Origin: Rhizopus sp. PT2906
Lineage: Eukaryota > Mucoromycota > Mucoromycetes > Mucorales > Rhizopodaceae
Reading direction: 5' to 3'
Length of the DNA: 64,000 bases
Assembly (NCBI GenBank): GCA_025529335.1
Contig: JAMYHX010000073.1
Location: 1-64,000 of the forward strand
Position numbers and translations under genes: made by a program
The notes under the pieces: generated by a model
The model's input: the letters and a program-made list of their open reading frames with translations, nothing else
The model's database searches: none
Told to the model about the DNA's origin: nothing
Part shown: piece after piece, positions 8,894 through 20,209 of the stretch
Numbering within the stretch: position 1 is the stretch's first letter
Layout of the letters: each line of letters starts with the position of its first letter

Positions 8894-11639
8894 ATGACAC
8901 TAGTACTTCCAGATAATTTACTCGTTATTCCATTAGAGAATAAAGTACTTTTACCTTCAGTGGTTCTCAAGATATCCATGCGAGGTAAAGATGCCGTCAC
9001 TTTAACTCGTAAACACTTACGAGCAAGTGAACAACGCAAGCCGACTTATATTGCATGTATTCCTTTGACATCCACAACTTCAGTTGGCGATGAACCAGAG
9101 ATAGAAGGATTCATTAGACCAGAAGATAAAGATAAATTATTCGACTACGGTTGTGCCGCTCGTATCCTGCGTGTGCAGAGAGCTGGTCTAGGCGCATTCA
9201 CCATGTTTATCGAAGGCGTGGCACGATTTAAAGTGAAAGATATCGTTGCACAAGACAATACATTATACGCTAAAGTCAATTATATCGATCAACAAGATCT
9301 TGCTGACGATGACGATAATATAATTCGCTTCAAAGCCCTTGTGCGTGAATTCTTGATCAAGATGAAAGAATTACGCATGCCTGAAAATTTGATCCAACAA
9401 CTAACTAAATTACTCGACTCAGTTCCGCCACCTGTCCTTGCCGATCTACTCGTCACCGTCATCGAAACGTCTTTTGATGAGAAATTGACCATGTTGGCGA
9501 CAAGCGATGTCAAGGAAAGACTCGAAAAGGCTTCCGAATGGATGACTCGTCAGTTGCATGTAAGATTTTTTATTATCATTATAAAGATAAAAACTCATCA
9601 TTTTTTTTTCTTAGGTCCTCAAGATATCTGAACAAGTGCATTCGAGCGTAGAAAATAAATTATCTAAAAAACAGCGTGAGTTTTATTTACGTCAGCAGGC
9701 AAGTTTTATTGTTTATTTGCTTTATTTTTGCTTATACATCATTTAGCTCGAAGCCATCAAGAAAGAACTTGGTGAATCCGATGGTTCGAACGGAGGTAAA
9801 GAGGAAGACGATATCGAATTACTCGGCCGAAGACTAGAAGAGGCCGAACTGCCAGAGGAAGCAGCAACTGTCGCTCAAAGAGAGCTCAAGCGTCTCAAGA
9901 AGCTTCAACCAGCATCAAGCGAGTACTCTGTCGCTCGCAACTATTTAGAACTACTTGCTGACTTGCCATGGAGCAAAAAGACGCAAGACACGATTGACAT
10001 CAAGAAATCAAAGCAAAAGCTAGAAGAGGATCACTTTGGTCTTGATCATGTCAAGAAGCGTATCATTGAGTATCTCTCGGTCATTAAGATCAAAGGTGAT
10101 CTGAAGGCTCCCATCATCTGCTTTGTGGGTCCCCCTGGTGTCGGAAAGACATCTCTGGGCAAGTCCATTGCTGCCTCCATGAGCCGTGAGTTCCATAGGA
10201 TCTCATTGGGCGGCGTAAGAGACGAAGCTGATATAAGGTAAAAAACTTTTCTTCATATATAACACGTTGACTCATATTCAAACAGAGGTCATCGTCGTAC
10301 GTATGTCGGAGCTATGCCAGGTTTGATCGTCCAAGGTTTGAGGAAATGCAAAGTAAATAATCCCTTGTTCCTGCTTGACGAGATCGATAAGCTTGTTCAC
10401 TCTACACATTATGGCGATCCTGCAGCTGCCCTTTTGGAAGTACTGGACCCTGAACAAAATAATAGCTTTTCAGATCATTATCTGAACGTACCCTTTGATC
10501 TTTCGAACGTTCTGTTCATTGCTACTGCCAACAGCCTTGATACGATACCCGAACCTCTCTTGGACCGTATGGAAGTCATTACGTTGAATGGTTACACGTT
10601 TGAAGAGAAGCTCCATATTGCCAAGTCTCACCTGCTACCTAAACAAATCACACTACACGGACTACAGCCTGGTCAAGTCAAGATGTCGGACGAAGTGCTC
10701 TTGAAGATTGCTGAAAATTATACAAGAGAAAGCGGTGTACGTAGTCTGGAACGAATGATCGCTTCCGTCGTCCGTGCTAAATGCGTTGAGCTTGCCGATC
10801 TCCGTGAATCCAACAAGGAAAATGAGTATAAGCCGGTGGTGACGTTAACTAATGTGGAAGAAATCTTAGGCATGGCTTACTACGAAAAGGAAGTCGCCGA
10901 AAGAGAGGCCCTGCCAGGTGTTGTTACTGGGTTAGCATATTCCGGAAGCGGTAATGGTGGTATTCTGTTTGTTGAATCAACCAAAATGCCTGGTCATGGC
11001 GATTTAGGGCTCACAGGTTCAAATGTATATATTGTCTTTATAACTCCTAAACTAACACGCACTTCTGTTCTTAGGCTCTTTGGGCGATGTCATTAAGGAG
11101 TCAGCTCGAATAGCTCTTACATGGGTCAAGGCACATGCATACGAATTAAAAATTGTGCCCACGAAGGAGACAAATCTTGTAGAAAACTATGATATTCATA
11201 TTCATGTACCTGGTGGAGCTATTCCCAAAGATGGACCTAGCGCAGGTAAATAGGAGATGCCTCTTTTTTTTTTTGCATAGATCTATATAAACGCTCTCTC
11301 TTTTTTGTAGGTGTTACCTTGGTCACATCTCTTGTTTCACTCTTTTCTGGATATCATGTGCCCACAACCACAGCCATGACAGGCGAAATATCGCTCCGTG
11401 GCCAAGTATTACCCGTAGGAGGCATCAAAGAGAAAGTGGTCTCTGCCCATCGAGCAGGTATTCGCAAGATCATTCTACCCTTACGAAACCGTAAGGACGT
11501 TGAACAAGATGTACCTGAAAAAGTAAAAGAGGACATTGAGTTTATATATGCAAAGAATATCTGGGATGTTTTAGAAGCGGCCTTGGTTATGAGCAATTCT
11601 GAAAAATGGCATACTCGCGTTTATGAAAGTCATTTATAA
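8894..11639 (+). CDS. lonp2: Lon protease, peroxisomal type
   Basis: Six exons: 8894-9559, 9615-9698, 9747-10237, 10286-11016, 11075-11245 and 11311-11639; 823 residues. The N-terminal Lon substrate-binding domain starts directly at the first residues (LLVIPLENKVLLPSVVLKI), with no mitochondrial presequence. An AAA+ module follows with Walker A GPPGVGKT (about residue 376) and Walker B FLLDEIDK. The serine protease domain has Ser in KDGPSAG (about 712) and Lys in GGIKEK (about 754). The protein ends in SHL, a type 1 peroxisomal targeting signal. Length, missing presequence and PTS1 all point to the peroxisomal Lon, which degrades damaged matrix proteins with ATP. Intron 2 (9699-9746) uses a GC donor (CAG|GCAAGT). 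The gene converges on CstF-50 with 24 nt between the stop codons. Confidence 0.95.
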
Positions 11640-11663
11640 AAAAAAAACTTCTCTCTTTTATTA

Positions 11664-13219
11664 TTAAACTGCGCTGTAGTAACGTGCACGATAGTCCTCA
11701 CTATAAAACAACAATAAATAAGAGGGGAGAGATTTATATTTTATACATGTATCTCTTACCTGCAAGTGATGATACCGTAATCATTTGGTGAAGCAGCCAC
11801 ACATCGTACGAGGTTATTATGTCCTGGGATTCTTTTCACTAGAGCACCTGTTTGTGTATCCCAACAGAACACATCTGTTGACAATTCATCACCGATCAAG
11901 ACGAACCCTTCGTTGAATGAAAACGTAGGCTGCAACATATGTACTCGGTGTTCATGTCCCTTGTACTCCATCAATATATTTCCACTCGAGATATCCCAGA
12001 GACGCATGGTGGAATCCAAACCCGCAGTCAAGACATACTTTTCATTCTTGGTTAATCGAACACTCGACACGGCAGCTCCACTGTGTGCATTCTCAAATAC
12101 TTTGATGCATTGTGACGAGACACTGTCCCAGATACGGACTGTTCCGTCCAAGGAGGAGGTAGCAAAGATCTTTCCTGTCTTGGAATAACGAATTTGTGAA
12201 ATGGATCCTTGATGCACGTTTGCTGCACTAGAGTTTGTATAGCATTGAAGTGTTCGTACATCATAGATACGAACAGCTGAGTCCTTTGTGCCTGCTAATA
12301 AAAAGTCACCTGAAGGATGAAAGCTGATCGAGTTGACAGGAGAAGCGTCCTTTTTTTTGTGTGGTAAGTATGCCTTCTCTCTTTTTATCCCGCTAATCCT
12401 AAGCTTACCTGTAGATATCTAAATGCTCTTTTCACACCCGATTTGGACAAGTCAAATAATTTGATGCTTTGATCGTTTGAACAGCTTGCTAGTACAATAC
12501 CATTTGGATGAAAACTTAGATCGTTCACTGCATCTGTATGATCATATAAGGTTCGGACCACGGGTTTATCACCCGAATCGCCTGTTCTATTCTGCATTTT
12601 AGTTACATCTAACAATTTAAGGGAAGTATCATGCGATCCAGTCGCTGCAAATCGCCCGTCATGGCTGAAGCTGGCGATACGGCAAGGTCCCTTGTGCTGT
12701 GTGTAATAAGTCTGTGTGAATTCTGGTTCTTGTTTGGGTTCTAAAAAAAAGCTTGGGGTTTATTTCTTTGTTTGTTAAAAGTAAGTCATTCTCTTACGTG
12801 CGTTTTTCATTGTCTCTATATCAAATCCAGACAGATAAGGTGCAGTCTGCGACGTTTCCTCGGCTGCTGTAGAACTGTCACGGTCCATACTCTTGGTTGA
12901 GAACTCTTCCTCACTTTCCAAGTCACCGACTACAAAATAGTTTAGAGGTGATTCTTTCATGTAAAAAAAAGAGTGTTACCTGCATCTTTAGCAATCTGTA
13001 GCATCTCGACAAGTTTGAAACTTGGCATCATGTTTGTGGTTGCTCCTGTGGCATCGGCCACACTTTGCGCGACAGCTGAGTATCCATATGCCACAAGCTG
13101 TCTATGTGTGTTGCGGCAAGATGCCAATTAGTTGGTAAATTGTTATAGTTTCTGATGCATGTAAAATACCCAATGATTAGAGATAATACTTCATTTTCTG
13201 TGAATCCTGTCGTGTTCAT
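11664..13219 (-). CDS. cstf1: Cleavage stimulation factor subunit 1 (CstF-50), WD40 protein
   Basis: Six exons: 13219-13170, 13101-12980, 12929-12798, 12740-12409, 12349-11760 and 11700-11664; 420 residues (human CSTF1 has 431). The N-terminal helix (NEVLSLIIGQLVAYGYSAVA) corresponds to the CstF-50 homodimerisation domain. The rest is WD40 repeats with family-typical stretches such as VVRTLYDHTDAVNDLSFHP, KLFDLSKSGVKRAFRYLQ and GHNNLVRCVAASP. The tiny last exon encodes EDYRARYYSAV, matching the conserved C terminus. CstF binds GU-rich elements and supports cleavage and polyadenylation of pre-mRNA in the nucleus; the 50-kDa subunit is absent from budding yeast. The acceptor of exon 5 (A-rich, AAAAAG|GAC) is atypical but required by frame and homology. 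Confidence 0.93.
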
Positions 13220-13402
13220 TGCAATAGATTGGATCAAGAGAGGGTAAGAAAAAGATAAAAAAGAAATAAACTGTGACAGTGATTTAGGCTTATTTTTACA
13301 CTAGAGATTTTTGCTTCAAGCTTATTTGAATAATGCACTTTTTATTGTTGTTGTTGTTGTTGTTATCAAAGTTAATGTAAGAAAACAAGTTGAAAAGCAA
13401 AT

Positions 13403-14674
13403 CTATTGGGATGATTTCTTCTTCCAAATATCATAATCACGCATTTTACCAAGCAAAGCTCTGCCCCGCTTATGGTCATCATAAGTACGGATCACACGAG
13501 ATTGAGGGCCAATCGTACGCTGAGTGATAAATTTCCAATGAACCATGACCCATGAGGTATGATAGGCTAACTTATCATAATAGTCTCTTGCCATGGCGCG
13601 AAGAGTTGGAAGTTTTGACCAGGGAATCTATAAGGTGTTATTTATCTTTCTAATCAATCCCCAATGTTTTTACCTTTTGGAAATCATGGTGCTCATTATG
13701 ATAGCCAATGTTCATAAAGGGTATATTCAAGATACCATAGTAAGAGTATGTCTCTTGCCCATCATCAAATGTATAATGCTCTTGAATAAAATGCGCAGCT
13801 CCGGGATGTAATGAATAACCAAACCAAAGTGATAATAATAAATAACCTAATCCACGCCATCCACACGTTCTTTGAATGAGTGTGTTCGTTATAACTGTAA
13901 ATACAATGTTGATCAACTCCCACTTGGACGGTGTCAGATTTCGGTCATGTTGCATTACTGCCCCACGAACAACATACATGACAGGGTAAATAAGGATCCA
14001 AAGTAACTTTGTGAATGCATTTCCTCGTATCAAGTTCTTTTCCCAATCAAGCGGTAAATCAGGGTCCATCCCTTCAACGCCTTGCCAAGTGTGGTGCTCG
14101 ATATGATAACGTCGAAAAGACTGTGCGATAGGCACAGGTAGAGACACGTTAGCGAGCAGACCAGCGTATCGGTTGAGCCATTTCTTTTCAAATATCAAGC
14201 AGTGACAAGCCTCATGTATAATCACCCCAATCACGCCGGTCAGAGTGGCTCCGATAAAGTAAGCTGTCAAAGCAAATAGATACCATGGTGGGTTGTATAT
14301 TCGGCCAAAGTAATAAGCAATAGTAAGCTGAATCACGGTGATTGCGATCGTCACATAGAGTGTTCGAATATCTGTTCCATATAATTCTTCGACTTCTGGG
14401 TGTTCCCTGAGAATAGTATGCTTTCTCTTCAAATGAGGCTCATCCATATCGTCACGAGCAAAGTTCTCATGAACATAAGGGATGGAACGTTTCCACGCAC
14501 CAAGGTAGAGCGGATGTCTATAGTCTGGATGCTCAAATGCAGGTTTCAACCCGCTATTCCGCATCTCGACATTAGGTGGCATGTGGGCTGAGAAATATGT
14601 GTGTTTAAGAAAAAGGAGGGAAAAGAAATACGGAATCGAATGAAAACAAAAAAGACGCTTGTACAACTTGCCAT
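13403..14674 (-). CDS. degs1: Sphingolipid delta-4 desaturase (dihydroceramide desaturase)
   Basis: The main exons are 14587-13674 and 13627-13403. Three histidine boxes mark a membrane fatty-acyl desaturase: HEACH, HIEHH and HNEHH, the last in IGYHNEHHDF. The stretches LHPGAAHFIQEHYTF and GQETYSYYG are diagnostic of DES/DEGS sphingolipid delta-4 desaturases, which insert the 4,5-trans double bond of the sphingoid base in the ER. Several membrane helices lie between the boxes. For the start I favour a short first exon, 14674-14665 (ATGGCAAGTT), spliced over a 77-nt intron with a good acceptor (TTTCTCAG). This yields MASSH followed by MPPNVEMRN; total 382 residues. Without that splice the ATG at 14582 would serve. 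An N-terminal PEVEELYG matches the DES domain start. Confidence 0.92.
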
Positions 14675-15128
14675 TTTAAGCGTGGCTAAGGTGCTAAAAG
14701 CTAGCCTCTTTGTCCAATGTTAAGCTTTCCTTGGCTGGGTACCAAACCTTTAAAGACAGAGAAAAAGAAAGGACACACATTGGTCAATTAAAGGAGACAC
14801 ATAAATGAATCCAATTGTGTGTTTAGTATTTCATTGATGGGATGTTCCCAGGGCAACTGTAACTCATATCTCATTGTTTTTGAATGTATATTTTTATTCA
14901 TTCATAGCAGTTGTTTTTCATTCATTTTGCATTCTAAGCTGTCCTATTGGATCATTGTATGATTTAATAGTTACTTTGCCAAGAGAATCTGCTCTTTTTT
15001 AAAAATAAACTCAAATATTAATTGAGAAAGTTAGGAGTGCAAATCAAATAGATATTCGTGTTTGCACTGTTCAAACATGACCTGACAATATTTTTATAAA
15101 GCGTAAGAAAACCGATCACCTATGCATA
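14675..15128. other. Intergenic, no gene seen
   Basis: AT-rich spacer upstream of the desaturase gene. It should contain that gene's promoter, but I see no convincing TATA box and no coding signal. Confidence 0.4.
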
Positions 15129-15525
15129 CTTTCTGAAGAACACAAGTAAGTGGTCTTGGAGTACATAGATGAGAATCTTTCAGCTGTCTTGGAACAAGTA
15201 CTGGAGCGACTGCTTCAAAATTTTTCAGGATCACAAGGTCTCTAAAAGTATTGTCTACAATTTTGCAAGAACAAAATGTAATTTGTCAGTCAAAAAAGCT
15301 CAATTTCAGCCTGCACATAGGAACAGTAAAAAAAAAAAAAAAAATCAAGAACTTTTCGACTCAGTTGTAGTCACAGTGCCCAAAATCTGAGCACAAACAA
15401 CGATTTTAGGTGTGATCTCTGCTTCAGGTCTAATAAAGTGTAGTCTGAGATTGCCACAGCCGCCAGTCAAGAAAAGAAAGAGAAAAAGTTATGTTGAGCT
15501 AACGAACACAGTGACAGCAGCTGAT
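15129..15525 (+). pseudogene. Tc1/mariner (IS630-type) transposase relic
   Basis: The stretch LSEEHK-x-VVLEYIDENLSAVLEQ is in one frame. It continues in another frame as HKVSKSIVYNFARTKCNLSVKKAQF, the helix-turn-helix region of Tc1/mariner-type transposases. An A17 run at about 15329 then replaces the expected middle part. After it comes DSVVVTVPKI-stop-AQTTILGVISASGLIKC and a PPVKKRKRK tail, which resembles the region just before the last catalytic aspartates. Frameshift, internal deletion and stop codons show it is dead. The class is assigned from recalled family patterns and not from a search. Confidence 0.6.
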
Positions 15526-15589
15526 TGTTAATTTGGCTTTCTGAAGACGACACATAGAAGCTGGATCAGTATCGACATATGAAAGGATA

Positions 15590-16070
15590 TTATGGATAGC
15601 ACTGTAAGATTTCAGAGACTAGGATCTTGATGTCGTGTAAGCTGAGTATGACCTTTCTCAACAGCCAAGCAGCAGCATATCCGTAGAACATTTTGACCGC
15701 TTCCTTCAAGCCAGACTTGAGCACTTTGCCGTTCTCAGTGATTTCTATGGACATACCATCGGCTGCCGCTCCTACATAACGTCGAAGAAAGTAGACGATC
15801 ATGAGCCAGGTACAGATTGTGAATAATTTCAGCAACCGGATTTGTGCCATCCTTAGTCAAGTAATCCAGAGCTTTCTCTTTACAATGACCATTGGAATCT
15901 TTAAACAAGCTAATAACGCTGACCGTTTTTATATTAACATGCACTTGGGAGATGCTATGGATAACGTTTATATCTTTTGTTGTTAAGAAAGGGATAGGTT
16001 TTATTCGGTTCAAATTATTTGACAAAATCATTTTGTACATCAATGACAGATCTTTCAATGTCTTGATCAA
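15590..16070 (-). pseudogene. Second fragment of a dispersed ORF family (tentative)
   Basis: Two overlapping minus-strand frames look coding but are out of register. 16070-15735 reads ...HCKEKALDYLTKDGTNPVAEII, and 15850-15590 reads ADGMSIEITENGKVLKSGLK. The style is like the repeated, unnamed ORFs at 7440-8155. There is no start-to-stop gene and no domain I can name. Confidence 0.35.
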
Positions 16071-17496
16071 TTAAGCAAACATCCGCTCAGGAAGTTGTGG
16101 CAAGTTCTACTAATATTGTCTTTATTAAAAAGAACCATAACAGTTTAGTAAATATAATAGCTCATGGCGCACTGCCAAATATCCAAATAACTATGTTTGT
16201 GACATGGCCAAATGACAATAAAAAGAAATACAAATATGCGTTGATGAGTTTCTGAATAACTTCTTTATAAGAGCAAGAAAAAGGAAAGAAAGCTAATTAT
16301 TATAGTATCATCATTGTACATACAAACAGGATTATTCATGATAATGATCAGTCAATAAGCTCGATTTTGATTGGTTGGCGGTATCAATAATGGCTGACTG
16401 CTGGAAGCACTGTATTTTATGCCAGCTGACTGTAATGTGTATTTATTTCCATATTTAACTCACCACGGTGGACAGTGCATCTTGTCCCTTTTTCTTTTTG
16501 GTCTTACAAACATATAAACTTTATTCTTTTTTTCTCATTGTGCAAGTGTTTAGCTATCTTGTGACTCAAAGGAGGAAAAAAAGAGTGATAACGACCCATT
16601 CTTGATTCATGTTTAGCTTTCATTTTGACTTTATAAACATTATTAATTCCAAATATGAAAGTATGTTCTTACTAAAGAGTGTTCCTCTTGATCGATGAGA
16701 ATTGGAGTTTTATCATTGAATTCAAGTGTGGGAAATACAGTTGTAAAACAAGGGGGAAATCTAAAATACGTCAAGTGAGCACTTTGTCGCTGATACAATA
16801 AATAGTACAGTGAAAGATAGGAACAAATAAACACGCGATTGTGCTACTAATGTATGTTATCGTGATTTACGCATAAACTAATATACACTTTTTGGCATAC
16901 AATTACTAATCAAATGTTTATCAAAAAGAAGAATTGATGCATAATTAAGCATACTTTTGACTAGAAAAAAGAAGCAGGGATGTTAATTTTTTGTATTGAT
17001 AACAGCTTAATATCAATCTTGAGTAATCCATTCTTCCTGTAAAGCAGGCTTTGACTTTTTCTTTAATGAAGACATGTTTGGAGCGTATCAATAATTGCAA
17101 TCCCAAATGACTTACACCCTTTTTATCACACGTATCACATATGCATTAGTTAAGGACCCGCAACGCCTTAAAAGCACAGATACTCCTCCTGCAAGGAGTG
17201 CTTAGATGGTTGTACTTGCTAAATGTTGTATGCTGATATATATTTAAAAAGATTACAGAATAATTTAAGCAATCAATGACCACTCTTAATGAAATTTTTC
17301 AAAGAAGTGCGTTTAGAATCCTATTTTGCCAGTAGTATTTATTTTACTATTACACTCATTTGAGCCTTAAAAGACTATTTTCAAATGAAGTATTGCACAC
17401 AAGACGCGTATTGCGCAGGAGAGATCGGCTGTTAAATCAACATAGCCACTTTTTTTTTGGTCACCCGGTGGCACTTTTTTATAAATCATTTTGACT
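16071..17496. other. Intergenic, no gene seen
   Basis: About 1.4 kb of AT-rich DNA with short ORFs only. A TTTTTTATAAAT stretch at 17475-17486, just before the next ATG, may be that gene's TATA box or 5' leader. Confidence 0.4.
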
Positions 17497-18141
17497 ATGG
17501 CAAAGTCAAAGAAGGAAGAGAGCAACATCCGCAGCAGTCCGTTTCCAAGGCTGAGCACTAAAACCTACCTTGAGCTCGAAGAACTAGAACCCGAACAGAT
17601 TTATGTGATTCCGAATTTCTTGAATGCCAAGGAATGTGAATCAGTCATCACTTACTTTACGAAACACCTGCCTCCCAAGGAGAACACGTCCACACGACCT
17701 AAAAAAGGAGAAGCTTTTCGTAATAATGATAGACAGGCAATGGAAGATGCACAGGTTGCGACTGAACTGTGGAAGCTACTTGAACCAATCGTTCAAGAAC
17801 CATTGAGAGTGACCAAGCGACCGATAGGACTGAATTCTAATATACGGATATACCGATACAGAAAAGGACACTCATTTGGGCCACATTATGATGACAGTGT
17901 GCAAGATAAGCATACAGGTCTATGGACAGAGTGGACACTCCTCGTGTATTTGAATCAGGACATGCTAGGTGGTGAGACGGTTTTTTTCCCTGACCGGAAG
18001 ACGGATCCTCCCATTGTTGTGAAACCACAAAGAGGTATGGCCTTACTTCATCGCCATGGAACCCACTGCCTACTTCACGAGGCAAAGCAAGTGCTCCAGG
18101 GTGAAAAGTGGGTACTTCGAAGTGATGTTGTTGTTGGCTGA
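17497..18141 (+). CDS. 2-oxoglutarate/Fe(II) oxygenase, prolyl-4-hydroxylase-like
   Basis: Intronless gene of 214 residues. The double-stranded beta-helix core carries an HxD iron pair in HSFGPHYDDSV, LLVYLNQDMLGGETVFF as the family signature, and a distal histidine near HGTHCLLHEA followed by a basic residue for 2-oxoglutarate (KWVLRSDVVV). There is no signal peptide, so a soluble cytosolic or nuclear enzyme is likely. Homologs hydroxylate proline or other residues, but the substrate is not evident. The ATG at 17497 is used; the codon six bases upstream in the same frame is TTG. The gene is divergent from no close neighbour and lies between repeat relics and the forkhead gene. Confidence 0.88.
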   Translation: MAKSKKEESNIRSSPFPRLSTKTYLELEELEPEQIYVIPNFLNAKECESVITYFTKHLPPKENTSTRPKKGEAFRNNDRQAMEDAQVATELWKLLEPIVQEPLRVTKRPIGLNSNIRIYRYRKGHSFGPHYDDSVQDKHTGLWTEWTLLVYLNQDMLGGETVFFPDRKTDPPIVVKPQRGMALLHRHGTHCLLHEAKQVLQGEKWVLRSDVVVG

Positions 18142-18633
18142 ATTATTATTTTTTTGAAATGAACAATGAGCTTGCATACAATAGAAAGATAAAAATAAAT
18201 TGTTTTATTTTAAGCCTCTAAGGGGGGGGGAAAATAGTTTATGAAACAAAAAAGTGATACCAAGGCCCATATTTAGTAGATTGTTATTTTCCAAATCATC
18301 ATCATGTAATCACACTCAGTTACAAAGCGACAAAAATGTTTAAATTATTTTTTTTTTGTTCTCTAAGAAACCAGCAGATGATTACCATGGTAACGGTTAC
18401 TATCCTGTTCTTTTAATTTTATTGTAATCTATTTTTTTATAACTAATAATAATGTAATATAATGAACCTTCATTTAATTTTTTTCTACTTTATAGAATAC
18501 TATGAACTTACTTTGATTATAAAAAAGGTTCCATGAATTCTGCCACAAAAAAAGAGCATTATAATATGATGCTATTCAATGTAACGTCGTACAGACCGCA
18601 GAAATTCATTCATGATGACAGAAGGGTGGCATT
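18142..18633. other. Intergenic, no gene seen
   Basis: AT-rich spacer with a G9 run near 18222. It includes the 3' region of the oxygenase gene and the upstream region of the forkhead gene. Confidence 0.4.
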
Positions 18634-18645
18634 ATTTATATAAAA
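18634..18645 (+). promoter_or_regulatory. TATA box of the forkhead gene
   Basis: The sequence TTTATATAAAAG lies about 85 nt before the ATG at 18728, a good distance for a TATA box with a short 5' leader. Confidence 0.6.
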
Positions 18646-18727
18646 GAGCTTGTTCCCCTTTTCTTTTTTCTTTTACTCATAGTATTTATAACTTATACCC
18701 TTTGTATACCAATTTCCCCCACTTTTT

Positions 18728-20209
18728 ATGTCCATGAACGAAAAGTCACAATATAAAATATCCCAGTTTTCAATCATCCGTGAATTACCCGGAAAAGACC
18801 AAGAACCAAGGATACCTTCACAGCCATCGACACACAACAATAAAAAGCAAAAATCCTCAGAGCTTCGATTTAAGATTGAACCCATTGGTGTTCAACCAGA
18901 AGATGACGATGATCTCGAGACATGTCCTTCAAGGACAAGACCCAGTTGGCCGCGTCAAATCAATCCTTGGTGGAAGCCAGCTGATCGTCATGAAAAGCCG
19001 CCATACTCTTATGCAACTTTAATCGCTCATGCTATCTTATCCAGCAAAGACGGTCGTCTTACCTTGAGCGATATCTACAAATGGATTTCTGAAGCCTATC
19101 CTTACTATCAACGAGGTGTGAAAGGGTGGCAGGTAAATAGTACCATGCGGTATATGTAGGAACTTTAATAACCTGTTCAATAGAACTCCATACGTCATAA
19201 CCTGTCTCTGAACAAGAAATGGTTTGTCAAGCTCGATCGTCGCCCTACTCAGGCACACCCGGGAAAAGGTGGGTACTGGACTCTTCAGCCTATGACGGAA
19301 AAACTGTTTGTCGAAAACCTTTCTCAAGCAGGTGGACACAGCAGAAGACATCACGACATTGGTACATACACCTCCTTATCTACCAAGTCCAGATCCTCGG
19401 CTGGTGAAGAAGAATATTACCCCGAATGTCCTAATATCCACATCACAAGACCTGAAGATTATGAAGTCAAAAAGACGAAATCTACACTTTCTGCGCCAAG
19501 AATGAGAAACATGACTCAGGAGACACATCCATCAGAGGCTCCCAAAACAGACCCCAAGAGTTTTGTTATTCGATTCAACTCTGAAGGTACGGCAGCAAAC
19601 CAAAAGCGTGGAAAGAAAAATACAAAACGCGCAATGGAAGATGCTGACTCCGAAATACCTACCAAAAGAAGAAAATCAACAACAACAATTACCAATGCTG
19701 ACACCATCACTGCGTCAGAAACATGTTACCCGGAGGGATGGTGTAATAAGGAATTGGTTCAGAATGGAATCCTGCAAGATTTCTGGATGCATGAACCTGA
19801 TCAATCACGAGATATGCTGCTTACTTCAAGTTATAATCCATTTTGTTACGATCCCGAAACACAGAACATTCTGAATGGATTACAGGCACCAGTAGATGGT
19901 TCAAATACAAATGCTACTAATGTTGTGTCTTCCCATCCTGATATGAAAACAATTGACCTTCAGTTTAACTCACTTCAAAAGAACATCCATTATCCCGACT
20001 CATTCTCACTCGATCAATTTAATGACCCATCAAGCAATCTGTATATTGCCGACTTGAATACTTACAACATAGATCAATATCTGGACTTTAGTCTGGATGA
20101 TAAGCAACCCTCTGATTTATTGAAAGATGAGGATAGCTTCACAACTATGAACTGCTATTGGCCTGATCAAACTGAAGCAGCTGTTAATGGCTGTTTTGAT
20201 TATTGCTAA
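18728..20209 (+). CDS. Forkhead (winged-helix) transcription factor
   Basis: Two exons, 18728-19132 and 19184-20209, with a 51-nt intron inside the DNA-binding domain; 476 residues. The forkhead domain spans about residues 95-185. It has KPPYSYATLIAHAILSS, the helix WQ-NSIRHNLSLNKKWFVKL formed across the splice, and GKGGYWTLQP. A basic KKRAMEDAD...PTKRRK region after it could be a nuclear localisation signal. The C-terminal half is acidic, Asn/Ser-rich and probably an activation region. It is a nuclear DNA-binding regulator; fungal forkheads often control cell cycle or development, but the specific role cannot be read here. A TATA box precedes the gene. Confidence 0.93.

Noticed and set aside
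17155..17230. Stem-loop rich stretch considered as a tRNA
   Set aside because: No acceptor stem pairing with a TTCRANY T-loop; no tRNA-like fold found anywhere in the window by eye.
19219..19407. ORF overlapping the forkhead domain
   Set aside because: Shadow frame of the forkhead exon.
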